DNA from: Promicromonospora sp049532985
GTDB taxonomy: Bacteria; Actinomycetota; Actinomycetes; Actinomycetales; Cellulomonadaceae
DNA: 64,000 bases
Assembly: GCF_049532985.1 (NCBI RefSeq)
Contig: NZ_CP186693.1
Location: forward strand, 3,906,001 to 3,970,000
Reading direction: 5' to 3'
Under the pieces are notes generated by a model that was not told the origin of the DNA, did not search any database, and saw only the letters and a list, made by a program, of their open reading frames with translations. The position numbers and the translations under genes are program-made. Below are positions 42,345 to 55,601 of this stretch, one piece after another. The stretch's first letter is position 1. Every line of letters begins with the position of its first letter.

Positions 42345-43694
42345 TCAGCCCTGGACCGTGTTCTCTTCGCCGACGATGCCGATCACCGCTTCGTCGTAGG
42401 CGGCCGCGGCCTCCTCCGGTGTCTGCTGGCCGGTCATCACGGCCTCCATCGCGACCATGATCTCGTTCGAGACCTTCGGGTAGTCCGAGGTCGCGGGCCG
42501 GAAGTTGGTCACGTCGACCAGGCCGGTGAAGAACTCCGTGGTGGGGTTCGTCTTGGTGTACTCCGGGTCCTCCGCGACGTCGGTGCGGACCGCGATCTGG
42601 CTGTTCGCGACGTCGAACCAGAGGGAGTTCTCACGGTTCAGCGCCATCGAGATGAACTCGAACGCGGCGTCCGGGTTCTTGGAGCCGGAGCCCATGGCGA
42701 GGGTCCAGCCGCCCGACATGCTCACGGCACCCGGGGCGGCGCCGTCCTGCGTGGGCATGGGCGCGGTGCCCATCTTCTCGGACCACTCGGGCCACGGCGC
42801 GACGCCGGACTCGAGCCAGTTGCCCGCCACCCAGGAGCCGTCGAGCGCGATGCCGACCTTGCCCTCGGGCAGCCACTCGGCCTGCACCGTGTTGCCGATG
42901 TTGGTGTCGAGCGCCTGCTGCGGCGTCGGCGCCAGGCCCTCGGTGAACACGGTGGTGATGAAGTCGAGGCTGTCGACGAAGCCCTGCGAGCCCAGCACCC
43001 ACTTGCCGTCCTCGTAGAGGGTGTCGCCGGTGCCGTACAGGAGCATCTCGAAGCCCTGCATCACGGCGGCCTCGCCCTGCGGCTTGCCGGAGTACATGTT
43101 GAACGGGACCACGTCCGGGTCCGACTCCTTGATGGCCCGGGCGGCATCCAGGAGCTCGTCCCACGACTTCGGCGCCCAGTCCTCCGGCAGGCCCGCCTTG
43201 GCCAGCACGTCCTTGTTGAACCACAGGCCGCGCGTGTCGGTGCCCATGGAGACGCCGTAGGTCTTGCCGTCGTCGCCCGCGCCGGCCTCCTTGGCGCTGT
43301 CGACGAACTGGTCCCACTCGTCCCACTCGGCCAGGTAGTCGTCGAGCGGCGCCAGGTACCCGGCCTCGACGTCGGACTTGATCATGTACGTGTCCTCGTA
43401 CATGACGTCGGGCGCCGTGCTGGGCGACCGGTTCATGAGGGCGAGCTTGGTGAAGTAGTCGTTCTGCTGCGCCTCGATGGGCACCAGCTCCACGGTGATG
43501 CCGGGGTTGGCCTCCTCGAAGTCGGCCTTGACGTCCTTGAACAGCTCGTCGGCCTGCGTGAAGTTGCCGAACTTCTGGTAGGCCACCTTGATCGTGGAGG
43601 AGTCGGAGCCGCCTCCACCGGAGCCGCAGGCACCGAGCGAGAGGGCGAGTGCCGCTGCAGTGACGGGTGCGATGAGGAATCGTGCCGTGCGCAT
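42345..43694 (-). CDS. Sugar ABC transporter substrate-binding lipoprotein
   Basis: A 449-aa extracellular binding protein. The signal peptide MRTARFLIAPVTAAALALSLGAC ends in a lipobox (LGAC, Cys23), so it is a membrane-anchored lipoprotein. The mature part has the family pattern of CUT1 binding proteins (VKADFEEANPGITVELVPI, MYEDTYM, GVSMGTDTRGLWFNKDVLAKAGLP, GKVGIALDGSWVAGNW). The sugar is unknown; the neighbouring amylopullulanase suggests maltodextrins. ATG at 43694 has GGGAG 5-6 nt upstream. First gene of the operon. Confidence 0.92.
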   Translation of the reverse strand: MRTARFLIAPVTAAALALSLGACGSGGGGSDSSTIKVAYQKFGNFTQADELFKDVKADFEEANPGITVELVPIEAQQNDYFTKLALMNRSPSTAPDVMYEDTYMIKSDVEAGYLAPLDDYLAEWDEWDQFVDSAKEAGAGDDGKTYGVSMGTDTRGLWFNKDVLAKAGLPEDWAPKSWDELLDAARAIKESDPDVVPFNMYSGKPQGEAAVMQGFEMLLYGTGDTLYEDGKWVLGSQGFVDSLDFITTVFTEGLAPTPQQALDTNIGNTVQAEWLPEGKVGIALDGSWVAGNWLESGVAPWPEWSEKMGTAPMPTQDGAAPGAVSMSGGWTLAMGSGSKNPDAAFEFISMALNRENSLWFDVANSQIAVRTDVAEDPEYTKTNPTTEFFTGLVDVTNFRPATSDYPKVSNEIMVAMEAVMTGQQTPEEAAAAYDEAVIGIVGEENTVQG

Positions 43695-43749
43695 GAAGCT
43701 CCCTTGCGTCGTGCGAGCCCGGCTACGCCGCCGGACCAACTGACGCACA

Positions 43750-43777
43750 CGATTCACCCCTGGCGGGCCCGAGTCAA
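43750..43777 (-). promoter_or_regulatory. Promoter candidate of the sugar ABC operon
   Basis: On the minus strand TTGACT (43772-43777) and GAATCG-like sequence about 16 nt downstream lie ~60 nt before the binding-protein start. The -35 is good, the -10 weak. I see no clear operator here. Confidence 0.35.
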
Positions 43778-43873
43778 GGGACTCCGCCGAGGAATTGTCA
43801 GCGCTGTCACCCCCGCCCGCCGATCCCGCCCCCTCCCAACCCTTCCTGCCCCCGCCCGCTCGCCTGGTGAGTG

Positions 43874-43940
43874 GCCGCTCATCAGGCGGGCAGCGACCGT
43901 AACGGGCGGGGTTACGGTCGCTGCTCGCCTGATGAGCGGC
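43874..43940. terminator. 30-bp stem-loop after the amylopullulanase gene
   Basis: 30-nt arms with a single mismatch around a 7-nt loop; the stem includes GCCGCTCATCAGGCG and GCAGCGACCGTAAC. It lies 32 bp after the amylopullulanase stop and isolates it from the downstream ABC operon. This is the longest stem in the window. Confidence 0.75.
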
Positions 43941-43972
43941 TGCTCAGCGGCCGGTCAGGCCGGTCAGGCCGC

Positions 43973-49501
<5,529 letters not shown>

Positions 49502-49546
49502 GGATGACCCCTTCGTCGTCCGGAACGCGAGTGTGAACCGAGCGCG

Positions 49547-49576
49547 ACTGTAACGCTTGCAGAACGTTGCAGCAAG
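49547..49576 (-). promoter_or_regulatory. Promoter with LacI-type operator upstream of the amylopullulanase
   Basis: On the minus strand TTGCTG and TACAGT are separated by exactly 17 nt, about 50 nt before the ATG. The inverted repeat CTTGC-N11-GCAAG (49556-49576), with TGCA half-sites around AACGTT, covers the -35 box and spacer. It recalls the CTTGCAG-type sites of MalR-regulated genes in streptomycetes. Repression in the absence of maltodextrin is inferred. Confidence 0.6.
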
Positions 49577-49624
49577 GTCTCTCGCCCGGAAGATGCACTG
49601 CGGATGCGCGGCTCCGGAGCAAGG

Positions 49625-49693
49625 GTGGCCCGCGGGGCTGCGTCACGGAGAGTAGGCATTGTCTACTCCCCGTGACAGGCCCCCGCGGGCCAC
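49625..49693. terminator. Long interrupted stem-loop after the GNAT gene
   Basis: 31-nt arms around a 7-nt loop. Pairing is perfect over GTGGCCCGCGGGG and, apart from one mismatch, over TCACGGAGAGTAG, with a ~5-nt internal loop between. It lies past the GNAT gene, in the same gap as the amylopullulanase promoter. Confidence 0.65.
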
Positions 49694-49796
49694 GTTCCCT
49701 TACCCTGGTCGCGAGGGCGCGACCGCCGAGGACGTCAGGCGCGATGGCGAGGTCCGGCATCCCGGCCTGCCCCCGGTCACGACGATGCCGCCCGCG

Positions 49797-50243
49797 TCAG
49801 AGCGGGAGCTTGAAGCCCTCGTGCGACTGCTCGTAGCCGAGGCTCCGGTAGAACCGGTGCGCCTCCGGCCGCTGCTTGTCCGACGTGAGCTGGGCCAGCA
49901 CACAGCCCCGCGCCCGGCCGCGCTCGTGGGCGTGCTCCATCATGAGCCGGCCGATCCCCTGGCCCCGCAGCGCGCTGTCGACCCGCACCGCCTCGACCAG
50001 CAGGCGCGACGCACCGTTGCGCGAGATCCCCGGGATGTAGGTGAGCTGCATGACGCCGATCACCTCGCCGTCGGACTCGGCGACGACCAGCTCGTTGTCC
50101 GGGCTCGCCACGATGGCCTCGAACCCGCGGACGTGCGGTTCGCCGTAGGTTCCGGTGCGGCGGGCGGCGACGGCGTCGTCGGCGATCAGCTCGACGACGC
50201 GCCGCAGGTCGGCGCGGACGGCGTCGCGGAAGGTGAGATCCAT
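49797..50243 (-). CDS. GNAT-family N-acetyltransferase
   Basis: A 148-aa acetyltransferase. Acetyl-CoA site: AVRVDSALRGQGIGRLMMEHA (~87-107), followed by AHRFYRSLGYEQSHEGFKL, the common C-terminal GNAT motif. Compact single-domain size. The ATG at 50243 lies 7 nt after TAGGGT (50251-50256), so the message is likely leaderless. It is divergent from the MFS exporter. Substrate unknown. Confidence 0.88.
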   Translation of the reverse strand: MDLTFRDAVRADLRRVVELIADDAVAARRTGTYGEPHVRGFEAIVASPDNELVVAESDGEVIGVMQLTYIPGISRNGASRLLVEAVRVDSALRGQGIGRLMMEHAHERGRARGCVLAQLTSDKQRPEAHRFYRSLGYEQSHEGFKLPL

Positions 50244-50250
50244 GCCGCCA

Positions 50251-50256
50251 ACCCTA
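50251..50256 (-). promoter_or_regulatory. -10 hexamer TAGGGT, leaderless start
   Basis: On the minus strand TAGGGT is followed by 7 nt and the ATG of the GNAT gene. Confidence 0.45.
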
Positions 50257-50276
50257 GGTGGGGCTGGTCGGGTGCT

Positions 50277-50282
50277 TACGAT
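50277..50282 (+). promoter_or_regulatory. -10 hexamer TACGAT, leaderless MFS start
   Basis: TACGAT is followed by 6 nt and the GTG of the MFS gene. Together with the GNAT hexamer it makes a very compact divergent promoter pair. Confidence 0.5.
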
Positions 50283-50288
50283 CCTCCT

Positions 50289-51776
50289 GTGACCACCTCC
50301 TCCGCGCCCGCGGCGCCCGACGGCGTCCCGGACGCGGCCCCGCGCAGCTCCTGGATCGCACTCGCGGTGCTCATCCTCGGCGTCTCGATGGCCCTGCTCG
50401 ACACGACCATCGTGAACGTCGCCCTGCCGACGATCCGTACGTCGCTCGACGCCTCGGAGGGCACGCTGTCCTGGATCATCTCCGGGTACGCGCTCGCCTA
50501 CGGCCTGGCCCTCATCCCCGCCGGACGGGTCGGCGACCGGGTGGGCCACAAGTGGGTGTTCGTCGTGGGACTGGCCGGGTTCACGCTGGCGAGCCTGTGG
50601 TGCGGACTCGCGTCGGGCGCCACCGAGCTGATCGTGGCGCGCGTGGTCCAGGGTCTGTGCGGCGGCATCTTCTTCCCGGCGGTGACCGCGCTGATCCAGC
50701 TGATGTTCACGGGCCGCACGCGCGGCCGGGCTTTCGCGGTGATGGGCGCGGCCATCGGGTTCTCCACGGCGCTCGGGCCGATCGTCGGCGGGCTGCTCAT
50801 CGAGGCGTTCGGCGACGACGAGGGCTGGCGCTCGATCTTCTTCGTCAACCTGCCCTTCGGGCTGGTCGCCGTCGCCGCCGCGATCGTGCTGCTGCCCCGC
50901 ATCATCGCCGGCGGCACGGCCCGCGGCGTCGACGCGCTCGGACTGGTGCTGGTCACGGTGGCGCTGGTCGCGATCCTCGTGCCGCTCATCGAGGGCGAGG
51001 ACGCCGGCTGGCCGTGGTGGACCTGGACGTCCCTGGCAGGGGGCCTCCTGCTGCTGGTCGCGTTCGCGTTCTGGGAGCGCCGGGTCGCGGACCGCGGCCG
51101 CAGCCCGCTCGTCCCGCCGCACCTCTTCTCGCACCCGGCCTTCACCGGTGGCGTGGTGCTCGCGCTGGTCTACTTCGCGGCGTTCACGAGCATCTTCTTC
51201 ACCATCTCGATCTTCTGGCAGACGGGCCTCGGGCACTCCGCCCTGGCCTCGGGCCTGGTGTCCATCCCGTTCGCCATCGGCTCGATCGTGGGAGCCTCGC
51301 AGAGCGAACGCCTGGCGCACCGGCTGGGCCGGCGCGTGCTCGTGATCGGGACCGGCATGGTGGCCCTCGGCCTCGTCTCCGTCTGGCTGGTGCTCTGGCT
51401 GGTGCCGACCGGCGACCTGAACCACTGGCACCTGGCCGCACCGCTCCTGGTCGGCGGCGTCGGCAGCGGCCTCTTCATCGCGCCGAACGCCCAGTTCATC
51501 GTGGCCACGGTGGACCGCGACGAGGCCGGCGCAGCGTCCGGTGTGATCGGCACGATGCAGCGCATCGGCTCGGCGGCGGGCATCGCCGTCGTCGGCTCCG
51601 TGCTGTTCGGGTCGCTCACGTTCCCGCCGGGCCGCCCGACACCGGACGTGGTCGCTGACGCGTTCGCCCACGCGGCCACCATGGCGATGGGCACCAGCGC
51701 CGCACTCTCGGTGGTGGCGTTCCTGCTGGTCTTCGCCCTGCCCCGGCGGGTCGACCCGCCCACGCCGACGGCGTAG
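50289..51776 (+). CDS. MFS drug/metabolite exporter, DHA2 (EmrB/QacA) type
   Basis: A 495-aa proton-driven exporter with about 14 membrane helices. The DHA2 signature is LDTTIVNVALPTIRTSL (motif D1) near residue 38, motif A is GRVGDRVGHKWVF and motif C GAAIGFSTALGPIVGGLL. Members expel dyes, quaternary amines or antibiotics; the substrate here is unknown. No TetR or MarR repressor gene is adjacent. It is convergent with the fused ABC exporter. Confidence 0.9.
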   Translation: MTTSSAPAAPDGVPDAAPRSSWIALAVLILGVSMALLDTTIVNVALPTIRTSLDASEGTLSWIISGYALAYGLALIPAGRVGDRVGHKWVFVVGLAGFTLASLWCGLASGATELIVARVVQGLCGGIFFPAVTALIQLMFTGRTRGRAFAVMGAAIGFSTALGPIVGGLLIEAFGDDEGWRSIFFVNLPFGLVAVAAAIVLLPRIIAGGTARGVDALGLVLVTVALVAILVPLIEGEDAGWPWWTWTSLAGGLLLLVAFAFWERRVADRGRSPLVPPHLFSHPAFTGGVVLALVYFAAFTSIFFTISIFWQTGLGHSALASGLVSIPFAIGSIVGASQSERLAHRLGRRVLVIGTGMVALGLVSVWLVLWLVPTGDLNHWHLAAPLLVGGVGSGLFIAPNAQFIVATVDRDEAGAASGVIGTMQRIGSAAGIAVVGSVLFGSLTFPPGRPTPDVVADAFAHAATMAMGTSAALSVVAFLLVFALPRRVDPPTPTA

Positions 51777-51791
51777 GCGGGTCCGCCCGCA

Positions 51792-54700
51792 TCAGCCCGC
51801 CAGGTGACCCCACCTCGGCGCGAGACCGGACCACGGCCCGACGTCGGCCACCTCGCCGTCGACCAGGACCACCACGCGGTCGGCGCGGGCCAGCGCGGCG
51901 CGCTTCGACGTCGCGCCCACCACCGTGGTGCCCCGCTCCCGCAGGGCGGCCCACAGCTCGATCTCGGTCGAGGCGTCGAGCGCGCTGGAGACGTCGTCCG
52001 CCAGCAGCAGCTCGGTGTCCGCGGCGAGTGCCCGCGCGAGCGCGAGCCGCTGCACCTGGCCACCGGACAGCCGGACGCCGCGGTGACCCACCAGGGCGTG
52101 CGGGCCGCCGGCGTCCGCCATGTCCTGGGCAAGGCGTGCGCCGCGGATCGGGCCCTCGAGGTCGCGCGCGTGGTCGAGCTGCACGTTGTCGGAGAACGAG
52201 CCCGACAGCACGCGCGGCACCTGCGCCACGTGCGCCACCTGACCGGGGCGCAGGAACGCCTGGGCGTCAGTCACCTCGGTCCCGTTCCACCGGATCTGAC
52301 CCGTGTGCTCCATGAGCCCCGCCAGGGCGGACAGCAGCGACGACTTGCCCGATCCGACCTGCCCCAGAAGGAGCACGAGCTCGCCGCGCCGGATCTCCAG
52401 GTCGACGTCGGAGACCCCGATGGTGCCGTCGTCGTGCACGGCGGTGACGTGGCGCAGGTCCAGCCGGTCGAGCGGCTCACGGCGCGGTGCCTCCGGCGCC
52501 GGTGCGACGCCCGTCACCAGGTCCACCCCCGGCTGCCGCGACACCAGGTCGACCCCGCCCGCGAACCGGGCCGTCGCGACCTGCCACGCCCGGGTGCCCG
52601 GGGCCTCCGTGACGACCGCGCCCGCCACGACCCCGAACCAGGCGAAGCCGGTGACGGCGTTGGCGACCAGCAGCGTGGTGGCCAGGTCCCACCGGCCCGT
52701 GAGCAGGAATCCCCAGGCTGCGACGACGCCGAGGTACAGCGTCACCAGCGGCACCGAGTCGAGCACGGCCTGCACCCGGTGCTCGAAGATCGCCGCCTTC
52801 ACCCGGCCGGAGTCCACCGTGCCCAGGTGCCGGCGCACGTCGGGCGTGCGGGCCGCGAGCTTCACCGTGCGCGCGGAGTCCAGGGCCGAGACGAGGGCGC
52901 GGCCGAACCGGGCGCGGGCCGCCGAGGAGCCTGCCGCGGACCGGCCTGCGATGGGCCGCCCGATGGCCGACGCCGCGGCCGAGACCACCATGACGGCCAG
53001 CAGCACGGCGCCGGCCGTCCACGTCCCGCTGATCAGCGCGGTGGCCGCCACGATCAGGAGCCCGTTGACGAAGTCGACCCAGCGGTCGGCGTACCGCACG
53101 AACCGGTCGGCGTCCATGGACCGGGCCACGACCTCGCCCGGCGGGGTGGCCGGCAGCCGGTACTGCCGGGTCTGCCCGTGCATCACGGACATGCGGATAC
53201 GCAGCAGGATCTCGATCCACCAGCGCGGGTACACGCCCAGCGCACGGGAGATGAAGAGCGGCTGCACGATCAGCAGCAGCGCGAGCGCGACGAGCAGGCC
53301 GACCGGCAGCACACCCGACCCGACCTCCTCGACCGTGCGGCCCCACAGGTAGCCGCTGACCGCGCCCTGCGCCGCGACCAGGCTCGCCAGCAGGAACAGG
53401 ACCGCACCGAACACGCCCCACTTCGGTCGCACGAACAGCGCGTGCAGCACGCCCCGCGCGAGACTCGGGCCGGTGCCGGGCTGCGGCAGGTCAGGCGGGG
53501 TCCCGGTCCGGCGCCGGCCGCCGACGGCGTCGGCCCCGTCGGTAGCGGCCCCGTCAGTAGCGGACCCGTCAGCACCGGCGGGGGTGGCGTCGGCGGTCGC
53601 AGTGACAGCCTGAGCACGCACCTCCGCCGCATCGACAGCGACGTCACCGGTCGCGGCAGCCGCCACGCCGTCGTCGCCGGAAGCCCCGTCGAGCGACCCG
53701 TCGCTCGCGCCTGCCTCCAGAAGCGTGCGGAACGGACCGGGTGTGCGCGCGAGGGCGGCGCGCCGTCCCTGCTGCACCACGCGTCCGTGATCGAGCACCG
53801 CGACGAGCCCGGCGCGCTCGATGGTGCCCAGCCGGTGCGCGATGAGCACGCCGGTGCGCCCCGTGAGCAGCCGGTCGGACGCGGCCACGACGCGCGCCTC
53901 GGTGAGGGGGTCCATACGAGCCGTGGCCTCGTCGAGCACGACGAGCTGCACGTTCCGCACGAGGAGCCGCGCGAACGCGACCAGCTGCTCCTCCCCCGCG
54001 GACAGCGTGGTGCCGCCCGGTCCGAGGAGGGTGTCGAGGCCGTCAGGCATGCCCGCGACCCACTCGGTCAGGCCCAGCTCACGCACGGCACCCTCGACGT
54101 CGTCGCGCGGCACATCCGCGAACAGGGCGATGTTCTCCGCGAGAGTGCCCGCAAGGATCTCCGTGCGCTGCGTGACGACGCCCACGGCCCCGCGCAGCTT
54201 CTGCAGGTCCAGGTCGCGGACGTCGACGCCGCCCAGGAACACCGACCCCGGCTCGGGCTCGACAGCGCGCGAGAGCAGCGCGGCCAGCGTCGACTTGCCC
54301 GAACCGGTGCGGCCCACGAGGGCCACGGTCTCACCCGCGGGCACCGTGAGGTCGACGTCCGACAGCGCGAACGTGCCCTCGGCGTAGGCGAAGCTCAGGT
54401 CGCGCAGCTCGAGCTCGAGCGGCCCCTCCGGCACGTCCCGTCCGCCCTCGGGCTCCGGCTCCACCGCGAGCATCTGGCGGATGCGGAGCACGGCGCCGAG
54501 GCCCTCCTGGATGTCCGGCAGGTGGTGCACCAGGTTGTCCATCTGCCCCACGAACATGGCCGTGACCAGGAAGAGCGTCACGAGCTGGTCCACGGACAGC
54601 CCACCGCCGGACGCGACCACCGCGCACGCCACGGCGGTCCCGGCCAGCAGCGCGTACATCACCAGGCCGGCCCGGCGCAGCAGCCGCTCCTCGACCCGCA

Positions 54701-55454
54701 CCACGTCCTTGAACTTGCGGTGCACGACCGCCGAGAGCTGAGCGACCCGCCGCACCGCGAACGCCTGCCCCAGGCTGGTCCGCAGGTCGTTCCGAGCTGC
54801 CACGGCCTCCTCGAAGGCGGCGGCGTGGTCGGTCCACGCGGCCTCCTCGATCACCTTGCGACGCGCGATCTCACCGAGCATCGGCCGGGTCAGCAGCGCG
54901 ACGAGCACGCCCAGCACCGGGAAGAGGAACCAGGCGGGCCACCAGGTGATGCCCGCGACGATCCACATCGGCACCGTGCCCACGACGGTGCGGCCCGCGC
55001 TCCAGAGCTGGCGGCGCACGAGCGTGCCGACGGCGTGCGTGTCGTCGTCGACCCGGTCCAGCACCTCGCCGACGGCCTGCTCCGAGAGCGTCGCCAGCGG
55101 CTGACGCAGGGCGGCGCTGAGCAGGTCGCTGCGGAGCTTGCCCTCGGCGCGGTCCACGACACCGGCCCAGACCACCTGGCCGACGCCGTCGAGCACCGCG
55201 CCGCCGACCACGCACGCGGCGAGGAGCAGCAGCCCCGCGACGGTCGCGTGCGCCGCGAGCTGACCGGCCGCGGCCGTGCCCAGGGCCTGCCCGACGGCGC
55301 CCGCGGTGAGGGCGAGCAGCGCCACCACGGCGGCCACGCCACGCAGGCGGCGCCAGTCCAGCCGGCGCGCAGGGTCGTCCGTCAGCACGCGGGCAGGGGG
55401 AGGCGACGCCTCGGGAACGGGCGAGGTCTGGGGAGTCTGTGGCGCGTCGATCAT
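51792..55454 (-). CDS. Fused ABC exporter (TMD-NBD-TMD-NBD) with one degenerate ATP site
   Basis: A 1220-aa protein that carries a whole exporter in one chain. TMD1 covers ~35-320 and NBD1 ~345-580, then a ~90-residue Ala/Gly/Asp-rich linker, TMD2 ~670-960 and NBD2 ~995-1220. NBD1 has Walker A GRTGSGKST, Walker B LVVLDE (E509) and switch H540, but its signature is LSAGE. NBD2 has Walker A GQVGSGKSS and signature LSGGQ, but the catalytic Glu is Asp (LADD, D1154) and the switch His is missing (VVGATSKR). One composite site is therefore intact and one degenerate. Substrate unknown. ATG at 55454 follows AGGAA. Confidence 0.92.
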   Translation of the reverse strand: MIDAPQTPQTSPVPEASPPPARVLTDDPARRLDWRRLRGVAAVVALLALTAGAVGQALGTAAAGQLAAHATVAGLLLLAACVVGGAVLDGVGQVVWAGVVDRAEGKLRSDLLSAALRQPLATLSEQAVGEVLDRVDDDTHAVGTLVRRQLWSAGRTVVGTVPMWIVAGITWWPAWFLFPVLGVLVALLTRPMLGEIARRKVIEEAAWTDHAAAFEEAVAARNDLRTSLGQAFAVRRVAQLSAVVHRKFKDVVRVEERLLRRAGLVMYALLAGTAVACAVVASGGGLSVDQLVTLFLVTAMFVGQMDNLVHHLPDIQEGLGAVLRIRQMLAVEPEPEGGRDVPEGPLELELRDLSFAYAEGTFALSDVDLTVPAGETVALVGRTGSGKSTLAALLSRAVEPEPGSVFLGGVDVRDLDLQKLRGAVGVVTQRTEILAGTLAENIALFADVPRDDVEGAVRELGLTEWVAGMPDGLDTLLGPGGTTLSAGEEQLVAFARLLVRNVQLVVLDEATARMDPLTEARVVAASDRLLTGRTGVLIAHRLGTIERAGLVAVLDHGRVVQQGRRAALARTPGPFRTLLEAGASDGSLDGASGDDGVAAAATGDVAVDAAEVRAQAVTATADATPAGADGSATDGAATDGADAVGGRRRTGTPPDLPQPGTGPSLARGVLHALFVRPKWGVFGAVLFLLASLVAAQGAVSGYLWGRTVEEVGSGVLPVGLLVALALLLIVQPLFISRALGVYPRWWIEILLRIRMSVMHGQTRQYRLPATPPGEVVARSMDADRFVRYADRWVDFVNGLLIVAATALISGTWTAGAVLLAVMVVSAAASAIGRPIAGRSAAGSSAARARFGRALVSALDSARTVKLAARTPDVRRHLGTVDSGRVKAAIFEHRVQAVLDSVPLVTLYLGVVAAWGFLLTGRWDLATTLLVANAVTGFAWFGVVAGAVVTEAPGTRAWQVATARFAGGVDLVSRQPGVDLVTGVAPAPEAPRREPLDRLDLRHVTAVHDDGTIGVSDVDLEIRRGELVLLLGQVGSGKSSLLSALAGLMEHTGQIRWNGTEVTDAQAFLRPGQVAHVAQVPRVLSGSFSDNVQLDHARDLEGPIRGARLAQDMADAGGPHALVGHRGVRLSGGQVQRLALARALAADTELLLADDVSSALDASTEIELWAALRERGTTVVGATSKRAALARADRVVVLVDGEVADVGPWSGLAPRWGHLAG

Positions 55455-55538
55455 CGTTTCCTGAGGCTACGTCGAGACACCGACAGTCCCTGCCTCTTTT
55501 TCGCACCGGGCGACCAACGTCACTCCCCGTCCGCCCTC

Positions 55539-55586
55539 ACGTGTCAGGCCCCCAGGTCACCGGAGCGACCTGAGGGCCTGGCACGT
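55539..55586. terminator. 20-bp stem-loop after icd
   Basis: 20-nt arms (ACGTGTCAGGCCCCCAGGTC and partner) with two non-canonical positions around an 8-nt loop, 16 bp after the icd stop. Confidence 0.7.
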
Positions 55587-55601
55587 CGGCGGAGGCCGGC
55601 G

